DNA of 64,000 nt from Desemzia sp045528445 (GCF_045528445.1 NZ_JBGQQU010000003.1:1-64000); one strand, 5' to 3'; positions 33,934 through 43,194 are shown, counted from the first letter of the stretch. A program made the numbers and translations. Notes: generated from the sequence alone by a model not told the origin.

Positions 33934-34776
33934 ATGTTAAAAATTGATGCAAAAACGTTTAACCCAGAGATCCTTTATATCTTTGACGCAGAATCTAAAG
34001 ATCGTTTTCAAGGGAAAAATCACCATCATGATTTTGTAGAAATGAGTGTGATCGTCAGCGGAGAAATTTTCTATAATATAGAGGGGAACACTACTCGTCT
34101 AAGCGAACAAACCGTCGTACTCTTTAACCCGGGCATCAGTCATTATGAATACTCGGATACGGGAATGAGAAATGTCCAAATTCATATTGGTATCCGTAAT
34201 TTTAACGTTGATCGATTCCCAAAAGATTATTTTCCTATTACGAATCCAATCATTAAACTATCTGAACACAACCATTCTTTTTTTGATACTTGCCAAGAAA
34301 TTCTGATCGAACGCGAACAATCAAAAGCCGGTTCAGAGTTATTGTTGAAATCATTAGTATTGAAATTATTTGTTTTACTTTTACGAGACGCTGCTATGCT
34401 GCCTTTAACAGAAAGTTCGTTATTGCTGACAGAAGAAGAAAAAGAAAAAATCAGTTTGGTAGATGAAGTGGTTCTATTTCTTGAAAATCATTACATGGAA
34501 GACATTACCGTAAACCAAATTGCTCAGCATTTTTACACTAGCCCTGCTTCTTTATCACGTATTTTTAAAGATCATACTGGCGAAACCTTGATCAATTACC
34601 TCATTCAACTGCGGTTATCTAAAGCTAAAGAGATCATTGAAGAGGACATAGCAATCAGTATCCGCCAGATTTCAAAACTGGTAGGCTACGAAGATGCTTA
34701 TTACTTTAGCAAATTATTTAAAAAGTATTACGGAAAGCCTCCGACCCTTTTTCAAAAAGAAATGAAGTTTAAATAG
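33934..34776 (+). CDS. AraC-family transcriptional regulator, 280 aa
   Basis: An N-terminal cupin sensor (about 20-110: HHHDFVEMSVIVSGEIFYNIEGNTTRLSEQTVVLFNPGISHYEYS, a typical sugar-binding arm) is followed by two C-terminal HTH motifs (LENHYMEDITVNQIAQHFYTSPASLSRIFKDHTGETLINYLIQLRL, then ISIRQISKLVGYEDAYYFSKLFKKYYGKPPTLF). I chose ATG 33934, after GGGGTGTAAGC; an ATG 18 bases upstream would put the site inside the gene. It is divergent from the ABC exporter, and may or may not control it. Confidence 0.93.
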   Translation: MLKIDAKTFNPEILYIFDAESKDRFQGKNHHHDFVEMSVIVSGEIFYNIEGNTTRLSEQTVVLFNPGISHYEYSDTGMRNVQIHIGIRNFNVDRFPKDYFPITNPIIKLSEHNHSFFDTCQEILIEREQSKAGSELLLKSLVLKLFVLLLRDAAMLPLTESSLLLTEEEKEKISLVDEVVLFLENHYMEDITVNQIAQHFYTSPASLSRIFKDHTGETLINYLIQLRLSKAKEIIEEDIAISIRQISKLVGYEDAYYFSKLFKKYYGKPPTLFQKEMKFK

Positions 34777-34862
34777 ACTTTATTTCTTTTTTTGTCTTAT
34801 CAAAAGAAGTTCTCTGGCACTGGTTCTGGTATTTATAAAATGTTCTGCTAAAATGGATAGGC

Positions 34863-35139
34863 TACACTTAGTTGGACAATAAAATTAAGGTCTTGTAAAA
34901 TTCGAATGAAGAGTAAAAAGGGTTGTCCGTATGACAATGCGGTAGCAGAAGCTGCCTTTAAAGTGATCAAAACAGAATTTATTTATCAGGAACAGTTTGA
35001 AAGTCTAGACCATCTGAGACTAGAACTGGTTGATTACATTAATTGGTTCAACAAGTTCAGAATTCACGGAACCTTGGGCTACAAGAGTCCACTGGACTTC
35101 AGATCACAGGCCATATAAATTTTGTACAGTTTAGTGTAG
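34863..35139 (+). mobile_element. IS3-family element, internally deleted to about 277 bp
   Basis: The ends TACACTTAGTTGGACAA (34863-34879) and TACACTAAACTGTACAAA (35139-35122, minus strand) are inverted repeats of IS3 type. Between them only the last part of the transposase (orfB) remains. The left end sits directly before it, so orfA and most of orfB were lost by one internal deletion. Confidence 0.75.
34906..35118 (+). pseudogene. Transposase orfB C-terminal fragment, IS3 family
   Basis: The 70 residues contain the end of a rve integrase domain: KGCPYDNAVAEAAFKVIKTEFIYQEQFESLDHLRLELVDYINWFNKFRIHGTLGYKSPLDF. This matches the last catalytic region (with the E of the DDE triad in AVAEAAFKVIKTEF) of IS150-group transposases. 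The N-terminal two thirds are absent, and no function is possible. Confidence 0.9.
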
Positions 35140-35155
35140 ACAATCCAATCTAAGC

Positions 35156-35899
35156 CTATTTTAAATAATCAAATAAGTGTTTTCCGTTTATTTCAAATTC
35201 ATCATGGGTTGATTTTATGTAATTGACGTGATGATACAACGAGAAATATAAGAGACCAAGAAAGAGGTATAAGCTACTTGCTACAAGCCAAATATCAACG
35301 CTAGTATATAGCAATAAGCCGGCACCAACTATGCCACCTAATAGAAAGAAGCTGAGATTCAGTAGTTGGAAACGGGCTTTCCATAACTCGGATTTTCGTC
35401 CTGCTAAACTTCTACCTAAAGCCAAACCAGCATCAGTTAGGTTTCCAGACATATGTGTCGTCCGAACAATCATCCCTTTATAATAGACAAACATACCATT
35501 TTGCAGACCTAAAATCAGGGTTATCTCTAGCAAATACCACCAAGGATTCTTAAGCATAATGCTTCCCGCTACAATCGCTAAGCCCGATAAAAGTTGAATA
35601 TAACCATACCGACGTTTCAATTTAAAGGCCTGTTCTGGAAATAGGAACCCACTCAACATCGTTCCTAAGAAAAAGGCTAGTATAACGATTATCAAACGAA
35701 TAAAATCCTCAAAATCCCCTTTTACTAAATGAATCATACTGTTTGATAAATTCCCCGTATGATGGGAGCTAGTAGCTGAAAATAAGATAATTGTTACAAC
35801 GTTCATAAATCCTGCAGTTGCAGTTAATAGGAAAATCCAACTCGTTAACTGAATCTTTAGTGCTTTTTTTCTCAATACAAACCCTTCTATCATAAACAT
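35156..35899 (-). CDS. YoaK-type membrane protein (DUF1275), 247 aa
   Basis: Six hydrophobic segments are visible. The conserved start is LLTATAGFMNVVTIILFSATSSHHTGNLSNSMIHLVKGD, with the H-x-T-G-N motif near residue 50, and again RTTHMSGNLTDAGLALGR near 140. DUF1275/YoaK proteins are small inner-membrane proteins of unknown transport role. The start is uncertain: ATG at 35899 or 35893, or TTG 24 bases in, which has the better ribosome binding site (AGAAGG). It abuts the IS remnant. Confidence 0.85.
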   Translation of the reverse strand: MFMIEGFVLRKKALKIQLTSWIFLLTATAGFMNVVTIILFSATSSHHTGNLSNSMIHLVKGDFEDFIRLIIVILAFFLGTMLSGFLFPEQAFKLKRRYGYIQLLSGLAIVAGSIMLKNPWWYLLEITLILGLQNGMFVYYKGMIVRTTHMSGNLTDAGLALGRSLAGRKSELWKARFQLLNLSFFLLGGIVGAGLLLYTSVDIWLVASSLYLFLGLLYFSLYHHVNYIKSTHDEFEINGKHLFDYLK

Positions 35900-36222
35900 T
35901 TTTATCTATTATACACCTCAAGTGTAACTTAAATCTACCTACTAATAAATTCTTTTCGCAGGGTGTTTATAGAGAATCCTAGTATTAGTGATGATTTATT
36001 GTTGTCTTGTTTATTATAATACAGTGCTGATTGTTTATTTCTTTTTAATCAAAATAGATCTTTATAACCCTAAAGTAATAAAATAGGATACAAACTTCCT
36101 TTATCTATTGAAATGTTTTATTAACGTGGTGCTCCCTTCTATTTATGTAGTATCGCATCGTTGCATCGAATAATTATCAATTGAGTTTATTTTTTTACTG
36201 AAAATAAGAAAAAAAGATTATC
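35900..36222. other. AT-rich intergenic stretch
   Basis: I see no gene, repeat unit or terminator in this part. It probably carries the promoter of the DUF1275 gene at its left end. Confidence 0.3.
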
Positions 36223-36227
36223 TGAAG

Positions 36228-36282
36228 GGTAGCGACCCCTAAAAAGGTTAGAGCAAAATCTAATTTTTAGAGGTCGTTTTTT
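36228..36282 (+). terminator. Terminator-like hairpin at the left end of an IS remnant
   Basis: AGCGACCCCTAAAAA-TTAGA pairs with TCTAA-TTTTTAGAGGTCGTTTTTT. It has the shape of a rho-independent terminator. Its CCCCTAAAAA also echoes the IS end at 36848-36872. Confidence 0.6.
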
Positions 36283-36470
36283 ATGGCAAAATCTAGTGAA
36301 GAATCTAAGTTACAAGAGACCAAAAATATTTAAAAGGTCCTTTGGCTATCATTTATTATTTATAATGAAGAAACCGTGTGTTTCTCATCCCTTTATCCTT
36401 AAATGTTGCCTGAATAGAAAAAAATATGAGTCAGAGACAGCCAGCGGCACTATTATTTTAGTTTATTCTT

Positions 36471-36622
36471 CAAGTGAAACTTAATTTAATGTTCACTTGA
36501 TGAATAAACCAAATTTTTTCTTCAAGTGAGACTTAATTTTATGTCCACTTGATGAGTAAATCGATTTTATTCTTCAAGTGGGAAACAATTTAATACTCAC
36601 TTGAAGAATAAACTTCATTCAC
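36471..36622. repeat. 52-bp array E (three units, class CAAGTG)
   Basis: CAAGTG begins at 36471, 36523 and 36575, with CACTTG exactly 23 bases later in each unit. CACTTGATGAATAAA and TTTATTCTTCAAGTG form the arms across unit joints. It lies within the IS remnant, on the 3-prime side of the symporter gene. Confidence 0.88.
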
Positions 36623-36713
36623 TCATCGAACGAACGTCTCTTTCACGTTGGATAGAGCATCCCACTGGAACAAGCCACAATATACACCAATCTCCCATTC
36701 TGATCAAAGCTGA

Positions 36714-36839
36714 CAGTACCAATATAGGTCAAGAAACGAGGAATACATCGAATGGTATAATCATGTTCGAGCAAAAGCAAAATTGGCTGGCTTAAGTCCG
36801 GTTGAATACCGAACTCAAACCAGCCAATCAGCTGTATAA
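36714..36839 (+). pseudogene. IS3-family transposase C-terminal fragment
   Basis: The frame QYRSRNEEYIEWYNHVRAKAKLAGLSPVEYRTQTSQSAV followed by a stop is the last part of an IS150-type transposase: the YIEWYN...KLAGLSPVEYRTQ tail is diagnostic. It is preceded by a stop in the same frame, and nothing upstream encodes the rest. Confidence 0.85.
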
Positions 36840-36895
36840 TAAAAACTCTCACTTTTAGGGGCCAGCACCCCTTTTACTTCAGATAGTCTTTTTAC

Positions 36896-38146
36896 TTATA
36901 GATTATTTTCTTCTAAAATACTAGATTCAAAATTCTTTTTTGGAGTCCATGACTTATCTTTCAAGATTTTAGTATGGTAAATCTTATCTACAATCAACGC
37001 AATCGCGTTATCGCCTGAGACATTTGCAGCTGTTCCAAAACTATCTTGAGTCAGATAGAGTGAGATCAATAATGTCGCAATCGGCCCTGCCGTAGGAATA
37101 CCGACTAGAGGCAAGAAAGGCAAAGCACTCATTATCCCCCCGCCTGGAGCGCCTGGGGCTGCTACCATAGCTACGCCGAGTACCAATATAAAACTCAGCA
37201 TCATCGGAAAATCAAATGGAATTCCATACATGATCAGTACTGCTGTTACACACGAAGTGACCGTTGTAATACTTCCATACAAATGAATCGTAGCACATAG
37301 CGGCACAACAAATTCCCGAATTTGTTGTGAGACGCCATTTTTCTTGGCAATCTCTATGTTAACTGGTATCGTAGCTGCCGATGATTGTGTTCCGACAGCA
37401 GTGATGTAGCCTGGCACTTGGTTTTTAATAAATTGCCAAGGTTTTTCTTTACGGTAAATACCTGCAATAGTAAATAACACCACAACTCCCAATAACTGTA
37501 AAGCTAAAACGATCAAGAATACTCTCCAAAATACAGCTAAAATAGATTGAATTGATCCTGTATAACTGAGGTTGATGAAATTTCCAAAAATATAAATTGG
37601 TAAACCCGGAATAATAAATGAATTCAATATACGAGTAATAATAGCACTGAAGTCATTGAAGAAATGATAAATCGTTTCTCCTTTATTTTGTCCTCTCAGC
37701 CAAGATATACTGATCCCAAATAAGAATGCAAATACAATCGCTGAGGTGACATCCATCATCGGCTCTAAGGGAATCGTAAATAAGGCTGCTAAACCTGCAC
37801 CACTATCTGTGACACTTTCACTTAGTTCAGGAGTGATGAATATGGGGAATACATTTGATGCTATAGCGTAAGCAATTACCCCACCTACTAATGTTGATCC
37901 ATAGGAAATAAGTGTCGTCGCTCCTAATAACTTCCCTGCACCTTGAGTCAAGTCCGCAATACCAACAATTACATAACCAATAATCATGAGTGGAATAATA
38001 AAGGATAATACACTACTAAATAAACTGGATATTGTAATTGGAATCTGCAAAATAACGGTGGGCAAAATGTCCAATTGGCCAAAAAGTATTCCTAAAATAA
38101 TAGCAATGAGTAATTTCGGCACTAAGCCTATTTTAATTCTCTTCAT
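36896..38146 (-). CDS. Dicarboxylate/amino acid:cation symporter (DAACS family), 416 aa
   Basis: A GltP/SstT-like symporter with eight helices and two re-entrant loops. Diagnostic segments are TSAIVFAFLFGISI, the serine-rich GTQSSAATIPVNIEIAKKNG, and the substrate-binding GAPGGGIMSALPFLPLVGIP and DNAIALIVD. It imports dicarboxylates or glutamate/serine with a cation. I chose ATG 38146, behind GTAGGAGGAACCAG; an open frame extends 108 bases upstream without a site. It is monocistronic and borders the IS remnant. Confidence 0.93.
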   Translation of the reverse strand: MKRIKIGLVPKLLIAIILGILFGQLDILPTVILQIPITISSLFSSVLSFIIPLMIIGYVIVGIADLTQGAGKLLGATTLISYGSTLVGGVIAYAIASNVFPIFITPELSESVTDSGAGLAALFTIPLEPMMDVTSAIVFAFLFGISISWLRGQNKGETIYHFFNDFSAIITRILNSFIIPGLPIYIFGNFINLSYTGSIQSILAVFWRVFLIVLALQLLGVVVLFTIAGIYRKEKPWQFIKNQVPGYITAVGTQSSAATIPVNIEIAKKNGVSQQIREFVVPLCATIHLYGSITTVTSCVTAVLIMYGIPFDFPMMLSFILVLGVAMVAAPGAPGGGIMSALPFLPLVGIPTAGPIATLLISLYLTQDSFGTAANVSGDNAIALIVDKIYHTKILKDKSWTPKKNFESSILEENNL

Positions 38147-38415
38147 TTGCTGGTTCCTCCTACATATATGGATTTTAATCCTATTTTCATAAATTAGTTT
38201 CAATCTTATCATACTCTCCCTATAAACTCTAGGAGATTTTTGATATTCCTCCACTCATTATTCTCTAACCGATAGACAACTGAACCACCTTATCGTATTA
38301 GTGGATAAATTCCATTAAAGAAGCGATAATATAAGTACCTATAATAGTGAACAAGAATTGGCTGGTTATTTTTTTATAGTATGGTTAACGCTTTGGTATC
38401 GGAAGGAGGAATATA
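38147..38415. other. Divergent intergenic region
   Basis: AT-rich; it should hold promoters for the symporter (leftwards) and the SixA-CHAD gene (rightwards). No repeat or operator stands out. Confidence 0.3.
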
Positions 38416-39741
38416 ATGAGACGACAAGTATGGTTGTTTCGTCACGGCATAGCAGAGAAAAAAACTAACGATAAACCAGATTATGATCGCACACTAACTC
38501 CCAAAGGTAAAAAAGAACTGCAGGCTTCCGCTCCAAATCTCCGGTATTTATTGGATACACAACACCCAATTTTCATTTGGTCTAGTCCATTGACACGTGC
38601 CTATGAAACGGCTGAGATTGTGGCTCAGTCTTTTGGAAATCCCGATATTGTTCAAAAAGAATTTATCTCTGCAGGAGATATTCAGTTATTGACTAAAGAA
38701 CTGGATAGTCTTCCTAAAGACTGTACGGCCATCGTAGTTGGACATGAGCCTACTTTAAGCATTTGGATTGAGCACTTGACAGGAGTTTCCTTACCATTTG
38801 ATAAAGGTTCCTGTGCTGCTATTCAGCTGAAGAATTCTGCTAAAAGTGATTTGTTGTGGTTTCATCAGCCTATTTCTTTAAAACGTCTAGGTTCAGTAGA
38901 CACTAATGATTCCATTAAAGTCAGATTACTGCTCCAATATCAGCTCCGTAAGATACAAAGTTTACATCAAGCTTTTCTTGAAGATCCTGCTGATGAAGAA
39001 ACCACTCATCGTTTTCGAGTCCAGATTCGCCACTTCCGCTCATTGCTCTCTTTCCTAAAACCGTTATTGCCAGATAATGTCTATCAAAAAGCTAAAGTTC
39101 CTGCAAAAGAGGCGTTTCAACAATTTTCCCATTTGCGTGAGTTGGATGTTTTGATCGATAGAGTGAACACGATTATTGAAGAAGAACCCAGTTTATTAGA
39201 AAACGGTACCGCTGTATTGGCTGTTCTTGCTGAGAATCGCGGAAAAGAAAAAAGAAGACTGGTACATTCCAGTAATCAAAAGAAATTTCGGACTATTTTA
39301 AATAATCTGTTGGAATGGGCCGATACTGTTGATTGGGTTCCATTAATATTGGAAACTGAAGACTTCGAGAACTTTGCTAAAAAAAAGATTCAGAAAAAAC
39401 ATCGATCATTGCAAAAGATGCTCTCACATTTGGACTACAAGGATGCAAAAGAGGTCCATGAAGTGCGGAAAAAAGCAAAGACTTACCGCTATATTTTAAA
39501 AAGCTTTCCCCCTCTAGTAAATAAAAAATACAAAAAAGAACAAAAACAAATGAAAAAAATACAAAGATCATTGAGTAAAGTGACGGATATTTATGAAAAT
39601 ACGGTTGTTCTGGATGCATTTTTTTTAGCCGAAGCAGATCAATCCTTAAAGAATGACTTTTCAACTTTACAGCAATATGAGACTCATCAACTTGAGAAAC
39701 AATTAACGACTTTAAAACAACACCCTTTTACTTTCCACTGA
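38416..39741 (+). CDS. SixA-type phosphohistidine phosphatase fused to a CHAD domain, 441 aa
   Basis: Residues 1-150 are a histidine phosphatase of SixA type: VWLFRHGIAEK (RHG motif), LTPKGKKEL, WSSPLTRAYETAEIV and VVGHEPTLSIWIEHL. From about 170 to 435 there is a CHAD domain, rich in Lys, Arg and His along its helices (YQLRKIQSLHQAFL, HRFRVQIRHFRSLLSFL, EVHEVRKKAKTYRYIL). CHAD domains bind polyphosphate. The gene is 25 kb from ppx-ppk, but its basic surface suggests a polyphosphate-linked phosphatase. The ribosome binding site is AAGGAGGAAT. It is closed by a terminator at 39751-39785. Confidence 0.88.
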   Translation: MRRQVWLFRHGIAEKKTNDKPDYDRTLTPKGKKELQASAPNLRYLLDTQHPIFIWSSPLTRAYETAEIVAQSFGNPDIVQKEFISAGDIQLLTKELDSLPKDCTAIVVGHEPTLSIWIEHLTGVSLPFDKGSCAAIQLKNSAKSDLLWFHQPISLKRLGSVDTNDSIKVRLLLQYQLRKIQSLHQAFLEDPADEETTHRFRVQIRHFRSLLSFLKPLLPDNVYQKAKVPAKEAFQQFSHLRELDVLIDRVNTIIEEEPSLLENGTAVLAVLAENRGKEKRRLVHSSNQKKFRTILNNLLEWADTVDWVPLILETEDFENFAKKKIQKKHRSLQKMLSHLDYKDAKEVHEVRKKAKTYRYILKSFPPLVNKKYKKEQKQMKKIQRSLSKVTDIYENTVVLDAFFLAEADQSLKNDFSTLQQYETHQLEKQLTTLKQHPFTFH

Positions 39742-39748
39742 TTTCTTC

Positions 39749-39786
39749 AGCCATCCGGTTTTTCCGGATGGATATCCTCTTTTCTA
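39749..39786 (+). terminator. Terminator of the SixA-CHAD gene
   Basis: CCATCCGG pairs with CCGGATGG around TTTTT, with a T-rich tail. Confidence 0.75.
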
Positions 39787-40039
39787 TTCTTTATTTAAGA
39801 AATCCCTCATTTTCCGCAGCACCTACTGACCACTCTTTATCCCTTTAAACAAATAACATTTGATATAGTAAGGTATTTTTAAACTCATGTTTACAGATTT
39901 TATCCAGCGCAAAAGGCTTCCTTGTGGTTTTTTATTTGAGATTGATGAAACTTTTTAAACAAAAAATACATCCATTTAACTAAAATGATTTTGTTTTTAT
40001 ATATACTGACTGTCTTATAGAAGGAGGCAACTTTTCCAA
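39787..40039. other. Intergenic region upstream of the MurE-like gene
   Basis: AT-rich, with no recognisable operator or repeat. The promoter of the MurE-like gene is expected here, and AAGGAGG is at 40022-40028. Confidence 0.3.
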
Positions 40040-41491
40040 ATGAAACTAAACACATTATTTGAATCCTTCTCTTCTTTATCTGAATTTTCAGGCCTAAATC
40101 CTGAAATGGAAGTTACTGGTATAACGGATGATTCAAGAAACATAAAATCAGGAATGATATTTATTGCTATCAAAGGATATCAATTCGATGGACACAACTA
40201 CATTACGGATGCAGTAAAGAACGGTGCTTCTTTGATCATCGGAGAGACCCCTCAAAACGATCTGATGAGTACTCCTTATATGCTAGTAGAAAATAGTCGT
40301 AAAATGCTCGGTCAGCTAGCTAATATTTTTTACGGCAATCCTTCTTCCAATAAAATAGTAATTGGAGTCACTGGAACAAATGGAAAAACGACTACTTGTT
40401 ATTTATTAAGGCATTTGTTGGAAAAAGCGGGCTACACTACATCACTGATAGGAACTATTGAATACGTGATTAATGGTGAGACCTCAAAGTCATCAAATAC
40501 AACGCCTAGTTCATTACTTCTCCATCAAATGATGGCTCATTCCAATGACCAAGTAATCATTGTAGAAGTATCCTCTCACGGATTAACTCAATATCGTTTA
40601 GAAGGAATAACGTTTGATTATGCATTGTTTACTAATCTGCAACACGATCATTTAGATTATCACCATACAATGGCAGAATATTTTGAAGCAAAAGCACTGC
40701 TTTTCGACAAATTAAAACCTACTGGAAAAGCTGTGATCAATTTTGATGATGCTTGGGGAAATAAGTTAGTACACCGCTTAGCTTCTAAAAATGTTCAAAC
40801 CATTTCAGTTGGTACAAATGAGGATGCTGTATTTAGGCTCATTTCGAGAATAGGTAAAGACATTCAGATCGATACTCATAAATCCGTTTCTACTCTGCAG
40901 TCAATTTTGATCGGAGTACACAATATGTATAATTTGTCGATGGCAGGTGCTGTGGTGTTTGACTTAGGACATTCTATTCAAGAAATCAGCGAACATCTGA
41001 AGGACTTTCCAGGCGTCCCTGGTCGATTTGAACAGGCAGCCGTTATTGACGGGGTTCACTACATCATTGATTACGCACACTCAGATTTAGCCTTACAATA
41101 TTGTCTGGAATCTATTCGCGAATTCGATGCCCACAATATCATCCATATTTTTGGTTTTCGCGGAAATCGAGATGCTACGAAACGCCTTTTGATGCTCGAG
41201 ACCTCTCATCAACTAAGTCAGTATACTTTATTGACGACAGATGATCTGAATGGTGTTTCTGAAGAGGACATGATAGACGTTTATCAACAGTTAATAACAG
41301 AAGCTAATCTTACAGACCATGTCAAGATTGTTATGGACCGTACACTTGCTGTTCAGGAAGCTCAGAAGTTGGCTAAACCTGGGGATTATGTCGTACTGAC
41401 TGGCAAAGGGCCAGAAGCTTACACAGAAACCTTCCAAATGGGTACACACTCAGATAAAGAAACGATTCTTCAATTAAAGCACGTACAATAG
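40040..41491 (+). CDS. UDP-N-acetylmuramyl-tripeptide synthetase (MurE-like), 483 aa
   Basis: Mur ligase with all three domains: an N-terminal UDP-binding domain (GITDDSRNIKSGMIFIAIKG), an ATP-grasp centre with GVTGTNGKTTTCYLLRHLL and a C-terminal ligase domain (IDYAHS, FRGNRDATKR). Known MurE enzymes carry DNPR for meso-diaminopimelate or variants such as DNP-A for lysine at the specificity loop. Here residues 401-404 are DDLN (LTTDDLNGVSEEDM), and the usual GKGHE is GKGPEAY. So the added amino acid may not be diaminopimelate or lysine, or the gene is a divergent paralogue. It stands alone, away from a dcw cluster. Confidence 0.85.
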   Translation: MKLNTLFESFSSLSEFSGLNPEMEVTGITDDSRNIKSGMIFIAIKGYQFDGHNYITDAVKNGASLIIGETPQNDLMSTPYMLVENSRKMLGQLANIFYGNPSSNKIVIGVTGTNGKTTTCYLLRHLLEKAGYTTSLIGTIEYVINGETSKSSNTTPSSLLLHQMMAHSNDQVIIVEVSSHGLTQYRLEGITFDYALFTNLQHDHLDYHHTMAEYFEAKALLFDKLKPTGKAVINFDDAWGNKLVHRLASKNVQTISVGTNEDAVFRLISRIGKDIQIDTHKSVSTLQSILIGVHNMYNLSMAGAVVFDLGHSIQEISEHLKDFPGVPGRFEQAAVIDGVHYIIDYAHSDLALQYCLESIREFDAHNIIHIFGFRGNRDATKRLLMLETSHQLSQYTLLTTDDLNGVSEEDMIDVYQQLITEANLTDHVKIVMDRTLAVQEAQKLAKPGDYVVLTGKGPEAYTETFQMGTHSDKETILQLKHVQ

Positions 41492-41529
41492 GATTAGTTT
41501 TAACTAAAAGAAGGGGTTGGAACAAAAAG

Positions 41530-41596
41530 CCCCTAGAAAAAATGCATTCCCAAAACTATTAGATTCTTCATCCAATAGTGGGAGTGCATTTTACTT
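41530..41596 (+). terminator. Terminator of the MurE-like gene
   Basis: AAATGCATTCCC-ACTATT pairs with AATAGT-GGGAGTGCATTT, in the same form as the ABC-F terminator. Confidence 0.8.
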
Positions 41597-41856
41597 TGTA
41601 TTTAATTAATATTAAAGAGGCGAGACTATTATTTTAGAAAAAGCACTTTTATCCCATTTCATTCGGCTTATTCGAGTATCTAAAATGTCGCTGACAAGGC
41701 TTATCAGCGACATTCGGATTGGTTGAACCACACCAAATGGCTCTGAGACAGCTCTTATCAAGTCCATCCGCTATGTTACAGATCAACCAGCCTTCTCTGA
41801 AGCCACCAGCTCTATCTCCTCAGTGTGCTCTTAAACAGCCAACCCCTGCTTTTTCG
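41597..41856. other. Intergenic region with a perfect 11-bp hairpin
   Basis: AATGTCGCTGA (41684-41694) and TCAGCGACATT (41704-41714) form a perfect 11-bp stem with a 9-base loop and no T run. It may belong to the 3-prime end of the capA-like transcript. No gene is visible. Confidence 0.4.
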
Positions 41857-43041
41857 TTACTCCTCTAAAAATGAAGGATCAATAACTTTTTTTATCAACT
41901 GCTGATACTGATCGATGGATACATCATTATCTTCAAACCCAGTTAATCCATGCGTTTCTGCCAACTCGTCTGTGTAGTCTTCCAATTTATATACAGCAAA
42001 GTTTTCCCGAGTATCAAGGTCCTCTGCTACTTCATTCTCATAATAAATAACCAGCGGAGTCCAATTGACCTGTTCAACGTGGATTTCTTGATCATTTTGT
42101 TGAACAACGTCAAAAGCGATCATCCCGCCCAATAAATTAATGTCTGAAGTAGTCGCAGCTAAAAAGTTGCCTAAAGAGTAAATCACTAAAGTTTCATTTC
42201 CCTCTTCTCCTTGGACCCATTCTACTGGTTGGATAGTATGGGAATGAGTTCCAAAAACAACATCTACTTCAAGATCAGCAAATAATTGAGCGTAATGCTG
42301 TTGAAACTCATTAGGAGCAAAAGTGTGTTCATCTCCCCAATGTGCCGAGACCAACACCACATCACTGATTTCTTTTGCTTGTGTGACATCTTGAGTGATC
42401 AATTCGTCACTAAAATAATTGACCAAATAAGGATACTCAGGTTCGATCCCATTTGTACCATACGTATAGGTCAGCAATGAAAATGTAATTCCGTCCTTCT
42501 CAAAGACTGGAATAGTGTCTCGCTGTTCTTGATCCTTAAATACTCCTGTATAAGTCACTTCAGGATAGTCAGACCACGTTTCTAAAGCATTTAAAACACC
42601 TTCAGTCCCTTTGTCCAAAGAATGGTTGCTGGAGGAGTTGACAAGGTCAAAACCAGTTTCAACTAAATTTCCAGCCACCTCACTTGGTGTATTGAATGAA
42701 GGATAACCCGAGAAACCTAAGTCATCTCCGCCAAGCATAGTTTCTTGGTTGATAAAAGCTACATCTGCTGTCTGAATATCTTCTTTAACATATTGATACA
42801 TAGAGGAAAAGTCATACGAATCTTCTTCAGTTTGAGCATCTGTATAAATTTCTTCATGAATCAAGTTATCTCCTACACCAATAAACGAAATCCGTGTTTC
42901 TTCTGCCTCACTTTCAGAAACAGATTCCGTGCTGCTTTCGAGTGAAGAAACGTTATCAGGTTCCATTTCATTTGAGGTTGTATCCTTAGCAGCACAACCA
43001 GTCAGCGACAAAAGAACAAGAATAGATAAGTATGTTTTCAT
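41857..43041 (-). CDS. CapA-family lipoprotein, metallophosphatase-like, 394 aa
   Basis: A lipoprotein signal (MKTYLSILVLLSLTGCAAK; cleavage before Cys17) is followed by a T/S/E-rich linker, then a CapA/PgsA domain: ISFIGVGDNLIHEEIY, FINQETMLGGDD, VNSSSNHSLDKG, VSAHWGDEHTFAPN and FGTHSHTIQPVEW. These are the metal-binding motifs of CapA (calcineurin-like), required for poly-gamma-glutamate capsule synthesis in Bacillus. No other cap genes are near, so a capsule is not implied. The start has AAGGAGAAGG before it. Confidence 0.9.
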   Translation of the reverse strand: MKTYLSILVLLSLTGCAAKDTTSNEMEPDNVSSLESSTESVSESEAEETRISFIGVGDNLIHEEIYTDAQTEEDSYDFSSMYQYVKEDIQTADVAFINQETMLGGDDLGFSGYPSFNTPSEVAGNLVETGFDLVNSSSNHSLDKGTEGVLNALETWSDYPEVTYTGVFKDQEQRDTIPVFEKDGITFSLLTYTYGTNGIEPEYPYLVNYFSDELITQDVTQAKEISDVVLVSAHWGDEHTFAPNEFQQHYAQLFADLEVDVVFGTHSHTIQPVEWVQGEEGNETLVIYSLGNFLAATTSDINLLGGMIAFDVVQQNDQEIHVEQVNWTPLVIYYENEVAEDLDTRENFAVYKLEDYTDELAETHGLTGFEDNDVSIDQYQQLIKKVIDPSFLEE

Positions 43042-43194
43042 TTTTGACCTTCTCCTTTAGTGGGATGACATCAGTGATGTTCCACTATTCATTTTCTTAT
43101 ATTACATTTAAGCGGTCTCATTTCCAGAATAATGGTATAATTTAATTATCTTATTTAAAGACAACTAAATCTTTATCCATCGAGGAGATAAGTA

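Larger units (their letters stand above)
36283..36895. mobile_element. Broken IS3-type element containing a 52-bp array
   Basis: The right part holds the transposase end and an IS-like terminus, TTTTAGGGGCCAGCACCCC, at 36852-36870. The left part holds a short MAKSSEES-like frame (36283) that stops after 16 codons. The middle is occupied by the 52-bp array E. The old element has been broken and overwritten. Confidence 0.45.
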
